From NCBI GenBank assembly GCA_022013635.1, contig JAKLPX010000082.1, positions 1 to 7,692 on the forward strand: a stretch of 7,692 bases of DNA, given 5' to 3'. Below, piece by piece: positions 1 through 5,981 of the stretch. A program made the translations under genes and the position numbers. The DNA comes from Candidatus Delongbacteria bacterium (GTDB lineage Bacteria; UBA4055). The first letter of the stretch is position 1, and each line of letters opens with the position of its first letter. The notes under the pieces were generated by a model. It did not search any database. It saw nothing but the letters and a program-made list of their open reading frames with translations, and was not told the origin of the DNA.

Positions 1-1
1 T

Positions 2-1210
2 AACTACAGCAACAGTTCAAAAGTCGCTTATTTAAGATTGTTTGAGGGGGATTTCGGAAATATTTCGGTAAACGGCAGCGGCAACATTCATCAATATCAT
101 TTTTCGGATTATTCGGAAAATTTATTCAAAATAAAGCGTTACGAATACGATGTTCAGTCGGGATTTTTATATATTGCTTCCGATAAGATAAGCAATATTT
201 CTAATCTAAGATTTTATATAAAAAACAAGGATTCTTATAAAAACGACTCCAAATTAAGCTATAACTCAAATTCGGTTATCGGTCTTTCGGATGAAATAAT
301 TTATGACAACAATCAATTTTTGTCTTCATTTAAAATTGATTTGGATTCCGGGAGCGATAAATTTTCTTTGGATTATGAAGAGAACGATAAATCTCTTTCT
401 TTTTATAATTTTTCATTAAGCTCGGCTTCAAGTTATAAATTATATGACTGCAGATTCGGGATTTTTGGGAAATTCTTTAAGCATGAATACAAATCTCTGA
501 CAAATTCTAATCTTGAAGACAGGGATATTGTAAAGATAAGCCTGAAACCTGATGCGAATTATACTGTTGAAAAAAAAATCAGCATAACCCAGTCATTTCC
601 GCTTGAATATTACCGGCTTATTAATATTTCATCTCAGAGAAGCGTCAATAATTATACCGACAGGGTAGTAAATTCGGTTACGGATATAAAAGCGGATTTT
701 AATGATGATTTATACATAACGGGCAAAATGCAATTCAGGTCATATTTCAGGTCTTACGATTATGACGATAAATTCGTAACCAGTTTTGTAATAAAAAATT
801 ATTCGATGGGCGATACCGTGTCATACAAAATCATAAAACATTTTTTTGTAAAACTATCCAATCATTATATTTACGAGGAATTCGGGAATTTTAATTATGA
901 CAATTTTACAGAAAATCCTATAAATTATAAAAATCATTACTATACATCTGTATCGTTTCTTTTAGAAAGAATAAAGAACCTAAAGTTCAGGCTGGAATAT
1001 TATTTTTATGAAATAGACAGCTATAATTTCAATCAGGATGATTTCGCAAAAAGCGATTTAACTAAAGTCTATATTTCGCACGGTCCGAAATTCGGGATCA
1101 ATTATACCTTGAATAATTTCCATTTCTTTTCCGGCCTTGATATAGATAATTTCCGATTCAACCAGAGACAAATCAAATTCCGTATCGAAAGTTACATATC
1201 ATTCGATTAA
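2..1210 (+). CDS. Outer-membrane beta-barrel-like protein, 3' part (5' end outside window)
   Basis: The frame is open from base 2 to the TAA at 1208-1210, so the gene starts upstream. The TTG at 38 has no ribosome binding site and is simply an internal Leu codon. About 402 residues are visible, with no recognisable catalytic motif. The sequence is very rich in Ser, Asn, Asp, Tyr and Phe. It has many short stretches of alternating polar and aromatic/hydrophobic residues separated by Asn/Asp/Gly turns (for example FFSGLDIDNFRFNQRQIKF near the end), a pattern typical of transmembrane beta-strands. The last residues are SYISFD, with Phe next to last, roughly like the aromatic C-terminal signal of outer-membrane proteins. 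I infer an outer-membrane barrel or surface protein but do not recognise the family. It converges on the glycolytic fusion gene with a 2-nt gap and no terminator between them. Confidence 0.6.
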   Translation, partial: NYSNSSKVAYLRLFEGDFGNISVNGSGNIHQYHFSDYSENLFKIKRYEYDVQSGFLYIASDKISNISNLRFYIKNKDSYKNDSKLSYNSNSVIGLSDEIIYDNNQFLSSFKIDLDSGSDKFSLDYEENDKSLSFYNFSLSSASSYKLYDCRFGIFGKFFKHEYKSLTNSNLEDRDIVKISLKPDANYTVEKKISITQSFPLEYYRLINISSQRSVNNYTDRVVNSVTDIKADFNDDLYITGKMQFRSYFRSYDYDDKFVTSFVIKNYSMGDTVSYKIIKHFFVKLSNHYIYEEFGNFNYDNFTENPINYKNHYYTSVSFLLERIKNLKFRLEYYFYEIDSYNFNQDDFAKSDLTKVYISHGPKFGINYTLNNFHFFSGLDIDNFRFNQRQIKFRIESYISFD

Positions 1211-1212
1211 CT

Positions 1213-3183
1213 TTAAATTTCTTTCGCTATCTCGACTATTTTTGAGAAATCATCTTTCTTTAATGAAGCTCCGCCGATCAATCCGCCGTCAATGTCTGGC
1301 CTGCTTAATAAATCTTTGGCATTCTGAACATTCAAGGAACCGCCGTAAAGTATTCTTGTTGCCTGTGAAAATTCATTCCCGTAAATATCTTTTAAAATAC
1401 TTCTTATGAATGCGTGCATTTCCTGTGCCTGCTCAGGAGTAGCGGTCTTCCCTGTTCCGATCGCCCATACTGGTTCATACGCGATGACGACATTGAGATA
1501 ATCGTTTAATTCTATGCCTGCGAAGGCTCCTTCGATCTGATCCTTTACGATTTGTTTTTCGATCCCTTTTTCTCTCTGCTCAAGCATTTCTCCCACGCAG
1601 ATCACGGGAACGAGCCCTTCTTTTAGAACAGCTTTTATCTTTTTATTTACGGTTTCGTCAGTTTCTCCGAAATACTGTCTTCTTTCACTGTGTCCGATGA
1701 TACAATATTTTACGCCGGATAATTTCAGCATTTTTACCGATACTTCTCCAGTGTAAGCTCCGGAATTTTCCCAGAACACATCCTGAGAGCCGATATCTAT
1801 ATGAGTTTTCTTCAACTCAGAATAAACAGGATATATCGAATTGAAAACAGGCGCGACCATAATTTCAACATTATCATCGTTTATCATCACTTTCTCTAAA
1901 TCTTTTGCGAATTTAATAGATTCTCTCGGAGTTTTATTCATCTTCCAGTTTCCTGCGATTAAAAATCTTCTATTCGGATCAAAACCTTTGGTTGATAAAC
2001 AGGCTATTCCCGGTAATTTTTTACCTTCCATATACTCCATTGCCGCTCCGCCGCCAGTTGAAACATGAGAATATTTATCGTCAAGTCCCGCAATTTTTAC
2101 CGCTGCGGCAGTATCTCCCCCGCCTATTATCGAGATCAGTCCGTTATTCTGAGTATAATCGGCAATAATTTCCGCGATCTCGAAAGTCTCTTTTGCAAAA
2201 TTTTCAAATTCAAAAACCGACATCGGCCCGTTCCAGATAAGTGTTTTACAGTCAGCTAATTCTTCTTTATAATTCAGAACCGTTTTCTCGCCTATACCCA
2301 TTGCGATCCAGTCTTTTTCCTGTTTGTCTGTATCAAAGTATTTTAATTCGGTCTCGTTTTTAAATTCTTTACCGCAAAGCATATCAAGAGGAAGTAAAAT
2401 TTTCGTTCCTTTGATTTCTGCTTTCTTCAGAATTTCTCTTGCGATATCAACTTTATCTGCTTCAACTAATGACTTTCCTACTTCGATCCCTTTTGCCAGA
2501 AGCATAGTGTTGGCAATTCCTCCGCCGATGAATATCTTATCGGATATGTCAATCAGCTTCATAATAACATCAATTTTACCGGATATTTTATTTCCTGCGA
2601 GGATAGCGGCTAAAGGTCTTTGAGGATTTTTCATTGCTCCGCCGATGTATTCGATCTCATTTTTTAAAAGATATCCCGAAGCGACTTTATCAAAATACTT
2701 TGCAATGATAGATACGGAAGCATGGGCCCTGTGACAAACGCCGAACGCATCAGATATATAGATTTCGCCCAATTCCGCAAGTTTTGCCGCAAACTCTTCA
2801 TTGCCGGCTTCTTCCTCTTCGTGAAACCTGAGGTTTTCCAGCAGAACCACATCGCCGTCATTCATTTTTGAAACAAGGTCTTTAACTTCATCGCCTATGC
2901 AATCCGGCGCGAGAATGACTTTTTTTCCGAGCAGTTCGCTTAACCTGTCCGCTACCGGTTTCAAACTCATTTCAGGAACAACCTTACCTTTGGGTCTTCC
3001 GAAATGCGACATTAGGATTAACTTACCGCCGTCATATATGATTTTTTTTATCGTAGGCAGAGCGTCAACGATCCTCTTGTCATCCCTGATTTTCAGGTTT
3101 TCGTCTAAAGGCACATTAAAATCGCATCTTACCAGAACTTTTTTTCCTTTTAGTTCCAGCGAATCAATCGTTAAAGTATTCAT
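1213..3183 (-). CDS. pgk-tpiA: Bifunctional phosphoglycerate kinase / triosephosphate isomerase (in-frame fusion)
   Basis: A 656-residue cytosolic glycolytic fusion. PGK converts 1,3-bisphosphoglycerate and ADP to 3-phosphoglycerate and ATP; TIM interconverts dihydroxyacetone phosphate and glyceraldehyde 3-phosphate. PGK spans about residues 1-395: RCDFNVP (19-25), HFGRPKG (60-66), LLENLRFHEEEE (114-125), HRAHAS (151-156), WNGPMSVFE (317-325) and GGGDT (354-358). TIM spans about 405-656: GNWKMN with catalytic Lys414, IIGHSERR with His498, YEPVWAIGTGK with Glu570, and YGGS (613-616). The linker is only about 10 residues, and no in-frame start codon or RBS could produce TIM alone. PGK-TIM fusion is known from Thermotoga maritima, and the total length here is almost the same. 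The ATG at 3183 has a GGGAG Shine-Dalgarno (plus-strand 3191-3195) 7 nt upstream. Oddity: the usual GGAK nucleotide-binding loop reads AGNK (196-199), with both lysines of the loop (199, 203) kept. Confidence 0.97.
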   Translation of the reverse strand: MNTLTIDSLELKGKKVLVRCDFNVPLDENLKIRDDKRIVDALPTIKKIIYDGGKLILMSHFGRPKGKVVPEMSLKPVADRLSELLGKKVILAPDCIGDEVKDLVSKMNDGDVVLLENLRFHEEEEAGNEEFAAKLAELGEIYISDAFGVCHRAHASVSIIAKYFDKVASGYLLKNEIEYIGGAMKNPQRPLAAILAGNKISGKIDVIMKLIDISDKIFIGGGIANTMLLAKGIEVGKSLVEADKVDIAREILKKAEIKGTKILLPLDMLCGKEFKNETELKYFDTDKQEKDWIAMGIGEKTVLNYKEELADCKTLIWNGPMSVFEFENFAKETFEIAEIIADYTQNNGLISIIGGGDTAAAVKIAGLDDKYSHVSTGGGAAMEYMEGKKLPGIACLSTKGFDPNRRFLIAGNWKMNKTPRESIKFAKDLEKVMINDDNVEIMVAPVFNSIYPVYSELKKTHIDIGSQDVFWENSGAYTGEVSVKMLKLSGVKYCIIGHSERRQYFGETDETVNKKIKAVLKEGLVPVICVGEMLEQREKGIEKQIVKDQIEGAFAGIELNDYLNVVIAYEPVWAIGTGKTATPEQAQEMHAFIRSILKDIYGNEFSQATRILYGGSLNVQNAKDLLSRPDIDGGLIGGASLKKDDFSKIVEIAKEI

Positions 3184-3225
3184 TGCGTAACTCCCGTTAT
3201 TTTAAGATTTTTTTTTCAGACTTTC

Positions 3226-3253
3226 AATATAATCATTAATCTCCTTGTTTCAA
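3226..3253 (-). promoter_or_regulatory. Candidate sigma-70-type promoter of the PGK-TIM gene
   Basis: On the minus strand TTGAAA (plus 3248-3253) and TATATT (plus 3226-3231) are separated by 16 bp. Transcription would start near 3219, giving a leader of about 36 nt that contains the GGGAG ribosome binding site. The -10 matches those of the two other promoters I see in this window. Confidence 0.55.
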
Positions 3254-3282
3254 AAAAATATTTATTTATAAATTTACTTTAT

Positions 3283-3311
3283 TTTTTGCTTTTTTTTAGA
3301 TAGATTAGAAT
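3283..3311 (+). promoter_or_regulatory. Weak candidate promoter region of the sigma/anti-sigma operon
   Basis: TAGAAT (3306-3311) is five of six to a TATAAT -10 box. At 17 bp upstream there is only a T-rich TTTTTG (3283-3288). The rest of the 3184-3356 divergent region is A/T runs with a GTTAAC palindrome at 3330-3335. ECF operons are often autoregulated by their own sigma, but I see no convincing ECF-type -35 (AAC) and -10 pair. The exact promoter is unresolved. Confidence 0.2.
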
Positions 3312-3356
3312 AAAAATGTTGATGAAAGCGTTAACATAACCGGCGGGAAATTAAAA

Positions 3357-3944
3357 GTGGGCGCTGTGAAAACAATAGCGGAAGAAAACGACAGGGAGCT
3401 TATAAAAAAGTATGTCGAAACAAAAGATCAGAAGTATTTCGCACGGCTTATGGCGCTTTATGACGGAAAACTGTTCAATTACATAGTACGGAGGATCGGG
3501 CACCTTGAAAGCGCAAAGGATGTTTATCAGACGGTGTGGTTAAAGATCGCTTCAAATCTCGACAACTATAAAGAGGAGAATAAATTCTCAAACTATCTTT
3601 TCTTTATAGCTACAAACGCCTGTTTTGACTATTTAAGGCATCTTAAAAAGGACAACGAGAATATTTACAGGGAAGTAGTGAATGAGGATGGGGAGCGGAG
3701 GGATATGATTGATAATTTACCGTCTGATACTGATGATCCCGAAAAAGAAAATGAGTCGAGAGAGGAAAAAGAAATGGTGGCAAATGCGCTTAACGGCTTA
3801 CCCGACGAACAGAAAGATGTGATCCTGTTGAGAACCAAAGGATTAACTTTCAGGGAGATCGCCGAAATGAAAAAAGTATCGGTGAACAGCGTTCTCAGCA
3901 GATACAGATATGCTGTAGATAAAATAAAAAACAGCATTAAATGA
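3357..3944 (+). CDS. ECF-type RNA polymerase sigma factor (sigma-70 family, RpoE-like)
   Basis: A 195-residue protein of normal ECF length. Region 2 is at about residues 28-98: a helix-rich core with YDGKLFNYIVRRIG, then the DVYQTVWLKI segment of the core-binding/-10 helix and the aromatic LFFIATNACFDYLR. A strongly acidic linker follows (about 108-140). Region 4 is at about 141-192, with LPDEQKDVILLRTKGLTF and the helix-turn-helix FREIAEMKKVSVNSVLSRYR that reads the -35 element. The GTG at 3357 is chosen as start because GGCGGG (3342-3347) lies 9 nt upstream; a second GTG at 3366 is possible. The stop overlaps an ATG (ATGA at 3941-3944), and a zinc-finger anti-sigma gene follows. The pair is therefore an operon in which the sigma is probably held at the membrane until an envelope signal releases it. 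The target genes cannot be told from this window. Confidence 0.92.
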   Translation: MGAVKTIAEENDRELIKKYVETKDQKYFARLMALYDGKLFNYIVRRIGHLESAKDVYQTVWLKIASNLDNYKEENKFSNYLFFIATNACFDYLRHLKKDNENIYREVVNEDGERRDMIDNLPSDTDDPEKENESREEKEMVANALNGLPDEQKDVILLRTKGLTFREIAEMKKVSVNSVLSRYRYAVDKIKNSIK

Positions 3945-3958
3945 AAGAAGGTGTAATT

Positions 3959-4522
3959 ATGAATTGCGAAGAATACAGAGAAATGATCCCCGAATTTATA
4001 TCGGGCGAACTGGACAGGAATAATAAAATTGATCTTGAAAAGCATATATCAGAATGCGATTTATGTAAAAAAGAATATGAAATTGAAATATCTATTTTGA
4101 GCAGTCTTTCGATTGAAGATTATAATGTTCCTGCCGGCCTGAATCAGTCGGTTTTAGAGAAATTAAATAAAAGGCATCCCATTTTCGGTAACCGCTATGC
4201 GATTTATTCAGTAGCAGCATCTATAATTTTGATAATTATTTTAACTTTTTCTTTCAATTTTAATAAAAAAGGATTTACAAATTCAAATTTTGTTTCAAAT
4301 ATTGATACGATAAAAATTTCTACTTCAACCAACGACTATGCTTCAAACGAATTTCTCGGAAACGGCTATGACGATATGATCGCTTTTAACGCGGCGCTTT
4401 ATGACGACGATAAATGGACTTCCGACAATACGGATATTTTTGACTCCGATAGCGATATTTTAAACGATCTTATCACTCTTGAAGAACTTGAGTCCTACGA
4501 CGATTATTTAAGTTCGCTTTAA
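3959..4522 (+). CDS. Membrane-anchored zinc-finger (ZAS) anti-sigma factor
   Basis: With the start at 3959 the product has 187 residues. The N-terminal cytoplasmic part starts MNCEEYREMIPEFISGELD and carries His29-x3-Cys33-x2-Cys36 (HISECDLC), the zinc-binding signature of ZAS anti-sigma domains that sequester ECF sigmas; Cys3 could be a further ligand. One transmembrane helix lies at about 80-101 (AIYSVAASIILIIILTFSF). The remaining ~85 residues would be outside the cytoplasm and are strikingly acidic, rich in Asp, Ser and Tyr, with no recognised sensor fold. I prefer the ATG at 3959 because GAAGG (3947-3951) sits 7 nt upstream. The ATG at 3941, overlapping the sigma stop, would add six residues (MKEGVI) and has no clear RBS. 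Its position directly behind the sigma gene supports a cognate pair. Signal and release mechanism are unknown. Confidence 0.85.
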   Translation: MNCEEYREMIPEFISGELDRNNKIDLEKHISECDLCKKEYEIEISILSSLSIEDYNVPAGLNQSVLEKLNKRHPIFGNRYAIYSVAASIILIIILTFSFNFNKKGFTNSNFVSNIDTIKISTSTNDYASNEFLGNGYDDMIAFNAALYDDDKWTSDNTDIFDSDSDILNDLITLEELESYDDYLSSL

Positions 4523-4524
4523 AT
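4506..4524 (+). terminator. Small AT-rich hairpin at the end of the anti-sigma gene (weak)
   Basis: ATTTAAG (4506-4512) and CTTTAAAT (4517-4524) pair around a TTCG loop with one bulged T, overlapping the anti-sigma stop codon. There is no proper T-run after it, so it is at best a weak terminator or a mRNA 3'-end structure. Confidence 0.2.
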
Positions 4525-4563
4525 TTCCATTAAACTGATTGTTGAAATATCTTTTCTCATTTG

Positions 4564-4602
4564 GTCAATTTCATCCGGTATCCTCGTGAATTCGGGGCAC
4601 AT
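4564..4602 (+). repeat. 39-bp direct repeat, copy 1: scrap of a DUF4143 ATPase gene
   Basis: 37 of 39 bases match 6116-6154 (compared by eye); the differences are two C/T changes at 4582 and 4585. In the plus frame it reads SISSGILVNSGH, the same residues as in the ATPase pseudogene downstream, and both differences are silent third-position changes. Flanking bases do not align and the frame hits TAG shortly afterwards, so this is a fragment and not a gene. The rest of the 126-bp gap between the anti-sigma gene and the antitoxin holds nothing else I can name. Confidence 0.75.
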
Positions 4603-4648
4603 CGAAATGTTTTGGACTGGATAGTGCTGTGAACTTTTATTGAGAAAC

Positions 4649-4936
4649 TTAATCCATAGCAGTATTTATTTGTTTTTCTGACAAATATCCGTTGATATAT
4701 TTGTGGAGTATGCTTGATATTAGAGATTGATATGGCAATCCTTCCTTAAGAGCTTTTTTTTGCAAATGGATTAAATCCCTTTCAGTTATTCTTATATTAA
4801 CTCTTTTGTCTTTGCGCTCAGTAGATTCTGCTATCTGTTTATATTTTGCAGATTTGGCTTTAAAATCCGTAACCTGTTTCCATTCACCTTTCTCAACTGA
4901 GTTCAGTAGCTCTTTTTCTTCTTTGGATGATTTCAT
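4649..4936 (-). CDS. Ribbon-helix-helix (CopG/BrnA-like) antitoxin
   Basis: A 95-residue protein. Residues 44-51 (KRVNIRIT) form the predicted DNA-contacting beta-strand. Helices at about 52-64 (ERDLIHLQKKALK) and 68-82 (PYQSLISSILHKYIN) follow, the classic strand-helix-helix order of RHH antitoxins, with the familiar 'EGLPYQSLISSILHKY' turn and second helix. The charged N-terminal ~40 residues would be the toxin-binding part. Its ATG overlaps the toxin stop (shared 4933-4936), so the two are translationally coupled with the toxin gene first, the order found in BrnT-BrnA modules. It most likely neutralises the toxin and represses the operon promoter upstream of the toxin. No terminator is visible after the stop at 4649. 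Confidence 0.85.
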   Translation of the reverse strand: MKSSKEEKELLNSVEKGEWKQVTDFKAKSAKYKQIAESTERKDKRVNIRITERDLIHLQKKALKEGLPYQSLISSILHKYINGYLSEKQINTAMD

Positions 4937-5217
4937 TTGTTATCACCTTTTACATTTAAATATAATTTTGTCATTTTTCGGCTTGGAATTATCGTTTTCA
5001 AAAAAATAAGTTCGTTATCTTCAAGAAAAGGCACAAGATAGATATATCCTTCAACATTTACGATAAAGATTTTCTGACCTTCGTATCGCTTTTGATTAGG
5101 ATTCTCAATTATATCAAGTAAACCGTCCCGTTTAATATGGAAAACAATATCTTCGAAAGAAATATCGCGTTCCGATTTTAATTTTTGATTCTTTTCGTCA
5201 TTCCAGTCAAACATCAT
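4933..5217 (-). CDS. BrnT-like (RelE-fold) toxin of a type II toxin-antitoxin module
   Basis: 94 residues from the ATG at 5217. The start FDWNDEKNQKLKSERDISFED matches the BrnT-type opening (F-x-W-x-x-x-K-N followed by I/V-S-F-E). A run of beta-strands follows (KIFIVNVEGYIYLVPFLED and LIFLKTIIPSRK), ending in the PSRK motif where the family has a conserved Arg near the end. BrnT toxins are RelE-like ribonucleases that stop translation; the same activity here is inference. A longer reading from an ATG at 5244 exists, but that codon falls in the promoter spacer. The adjacent ATG codons at 5217 and 5214 coincide with the expected transcription start, and no Shine-Dalgarno is present. The downstream overlapping RHH gene supports the toxin call. 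Confidence 0.82.
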   Translation of the reverse strand: MMFDWNDEKNQKLKSERDISFEDIVFHIKRDGLLDIIENPNQKRYEGQKIFIVNVEGYIYLVPFLEDNELIFLKTIIPSRKMTKLYLNVKGDNK

Positions 5218-5223
5218 AGGATA

Positions 5224-5236
5224 AATATAATATATT
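5224..5236. promoter_or_regulatory. 13-bp palindrome over the -10 box, candidate antitoxin operator
   Basis: AATATA-A-TATATT is a perfect inverted repeat with a single central base, covering the -10 of the toxin-antitoxin promoter. RHH antitoxins often bind short palindromes at this position. Pure A/T palindromes occur easily by chance in such sequence, so this is only a candidate. Confidence 0.3.
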
Positions 5237-5252
5237 GTGTGCATTTTGTCAA
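5224..5252 (-). promoter_or_regulatory. Strong promoter of the toxin-antitoxin operon, apparently leaderless
   Basis: The minus strand reads TTGACA (plus 5247-5252), 17 bp, TATATT (plus 5224-5229): a perfect -35 and a five-of-six -10. The expected start, about 7 nt past the -10, is near 5217, the first base of the toxin ATG. This excludes the longer ORF start at 5244 if the promoter is real. Confidence 0.65.
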
Positions 5253-5309
5253 CAGATACGATAATTTATAACAGTCAGATCACGATCCATAAGGAAGTGG
5301 GAGTAGGGG

Positions 5310-5348
5310 GGATTAATTGATTTGAGTTTGTTTATTAATCAATTATCC
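5310..5348. other. Stem-loop at the 3' end of the AbiEii remnant
   Basis: GGATTAATTGATT (5310-5322) and AATCAATTATCC (5337-5348) can form a 12-bp stem with one bulged T around a 14-nt loop, covering the stop codon of the AbiEii remnant. Neither side is followed by a T-run: a G-rich tract (GGGAGTAGGGGGG) lies on the left and mixed sequence on the right. It could be a 3'-end structure or weak terminator. The rest of the 94-bp gap 5245-5338 holds only the toxin promoter -35 region. Confidence 0.35.
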
Positions 5349-5875
5349 AGATTTATTTTCCTGAATCTATCTCTTAAATCCTCGATGCTGCCGATCAGTA
5401 ACTTAAAGCTTTTCGATTTCCCGAAGATCATACTTTCCTGCATTGCCTGATAATCAGACTCCCACATTTTGAGTATAGAATCAGGCGGTACGAAGTCGAT
5501 TTTATCAGGTGAATGTTTTGAATAATCAATTCCTCTTATAGCATTGAAAGTTTCTCTATGAATTACGATGGCTTTATATAACTCTATATCTTTCAGTGCT
5601 TCAATTCCGTGTTCTGTATCTTTCAATCTGTCGAGATCATAAAGATGCCGGCTTAATCTGTTTACCCTTATATATTCTAAAGGCTTCTGAAATTCTTCAT
5701 GAAGAAGAAAAGCTTTTTCCAAAAATGTTCTTTTCGGTAAGACTGTAGGTATATAAATCGATTGTTCAGCAAACTTTTTATCATGAAAGACTGAATCTGT
5801 AATTGATCTGATCTCTCTAATTTCTGTCGGTTCCATCAAAGAACGGGCTCCGATTTCAATAAGGAATTTGTGTTG
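5339..5875 (-). pseudogene. AbiEii/AbiGii-type nucleotidyltransferase toxin, N-terminally truncated
   Basis: The remnant matches the C-terminal half of the AbiEii family: IEIGARSLMEP, then PKRTFLEKAFLLHEEF, SRHLYDLDRL, and IVIHRETF with the family-like PPDSILKMWESDYQAM ending. The readable frame begins before the first possible start (TTG at 5839): KFLIEIGARS is encoded at about 5840-5869, just after an in-frame TGA at 5876-5878. Full-length members are about 280-310 residues and carry the N-terminal GG-S and D-x-D nucleotidyltransferase motifs. Those are missing here, so the product would lack its catalytic site. AbiEii toxins belong to type IV toxin-antitoxin/abortive-infection modules with an AbiEi antitoxin; no AbiEi gene is present. 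I regard it as a decayed gene, although the remaining 165 codons contain no stop, so the truncation is probably recent or the fragment is still translated. Confidence 0.85.
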
Positions 5876-5914
5876 TCATACCAAGTAGATTCAAAGCAAG
5901 ATCGCTTACAACAC
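5870..5914. repeat. 7-bp inverted repeat GTGTTGT / ACAACAC
   Basis: GTGTTGT at 5870-5876 and ACAACAC at 5908-5914 are perfect inverted copies around 31 bp, starting where AbiEii similarity ends. A short stem AAGC/GCTT lies inside at about 5894-5907. They could be ends of a tiny element or a cruciform, but seven bases is short enough for chance. Confidence 0.3.
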
Positions 5915-5981
5915 GGATGCGGTTATATTTCCTACCACTTAGATATTAACCCTGAAATCCTTAGAGCATAAGATACAAAAA
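5870..5981. other. Unexplained junction segment between two genes that lost their 5' ends
   Basis: To the left the AbiEii remnant stops being recognisable at about 5870; to the right the ATPase remnant becomes recognisable at about 5950-5980. The stretch is open in protein-like frames on both strands. On the plus strand 33 codons from the GTG at 5870 to the TAA at 5969-5971 contain LQHGCGYISYHLDINPEI; on the minus strand a frame contains YNRIRVVSDLALNLLGMT. I recognise neither. It may be a fragment of an inserted repeat element or of a third gene, and could be one reason the neighbours are broken. Confidence 0.4.

Noticed and set aside
38..40. TTG as start codon of the barrel-like protein.
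   Set aside because: The frame is open back to base 2, no Shine-Dalgarno precedes it and no signal peptide follows, so the true start lies outside the window.
2897..3190. Plus-strand open frame of 97 codons opposite the PGK region, and similar frames at 1841-2068 and 2324-2623.
   Set aside because: These are reverse-strand shadows of the clearly real PGK-TIM gene, without RBS or recognisable protein content.
3236..3247. AAGGAG followed by ATG on the minus strand, upstream of PGK-TIM.
   Set aside because: It yields only a six-codon frame and lies within the promoter spacer, so it would not be transcribed from the promoter proposed.
3665..4045. Minus-strand open frame of 126 codons across the sigma/anti-sigma boundary.
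   Set aside because: Both genes on the plus strand are well supported. The minus frame is low-complexity Ser/Phe sequence, expected as the antisense of acidic Glu/Lys coding DNA.
4519..4602. A 27-codon minus-strand reading frame starting MCPEFTRIPDEID, whose start also occurs in the copy at 6116-6154.
   Set aside because: The repeated block is explained by the plus-strand DUF4143 frame (SISSGILVNSGH), which continues with family-typical sequence on both sides at the right copy. The minus frame has no RBS and ends differently in each copy.
5242..5244. Upstream ATG that would lengthen the toxin by nine residues.
   Set aside because: It lies between the -35 and -10 of the proposed promoter, has no RBS, and the extra residues precede the family-typical FDWN start.
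5870..5914. Possible integron attC site based on the GTGTTGT/ACAACAC inverted repeat.
   Set aside because: The arms do not fit the attC GTTRRRY/RYYYAAC core, there is no second paired box and no integrase or cassette array.
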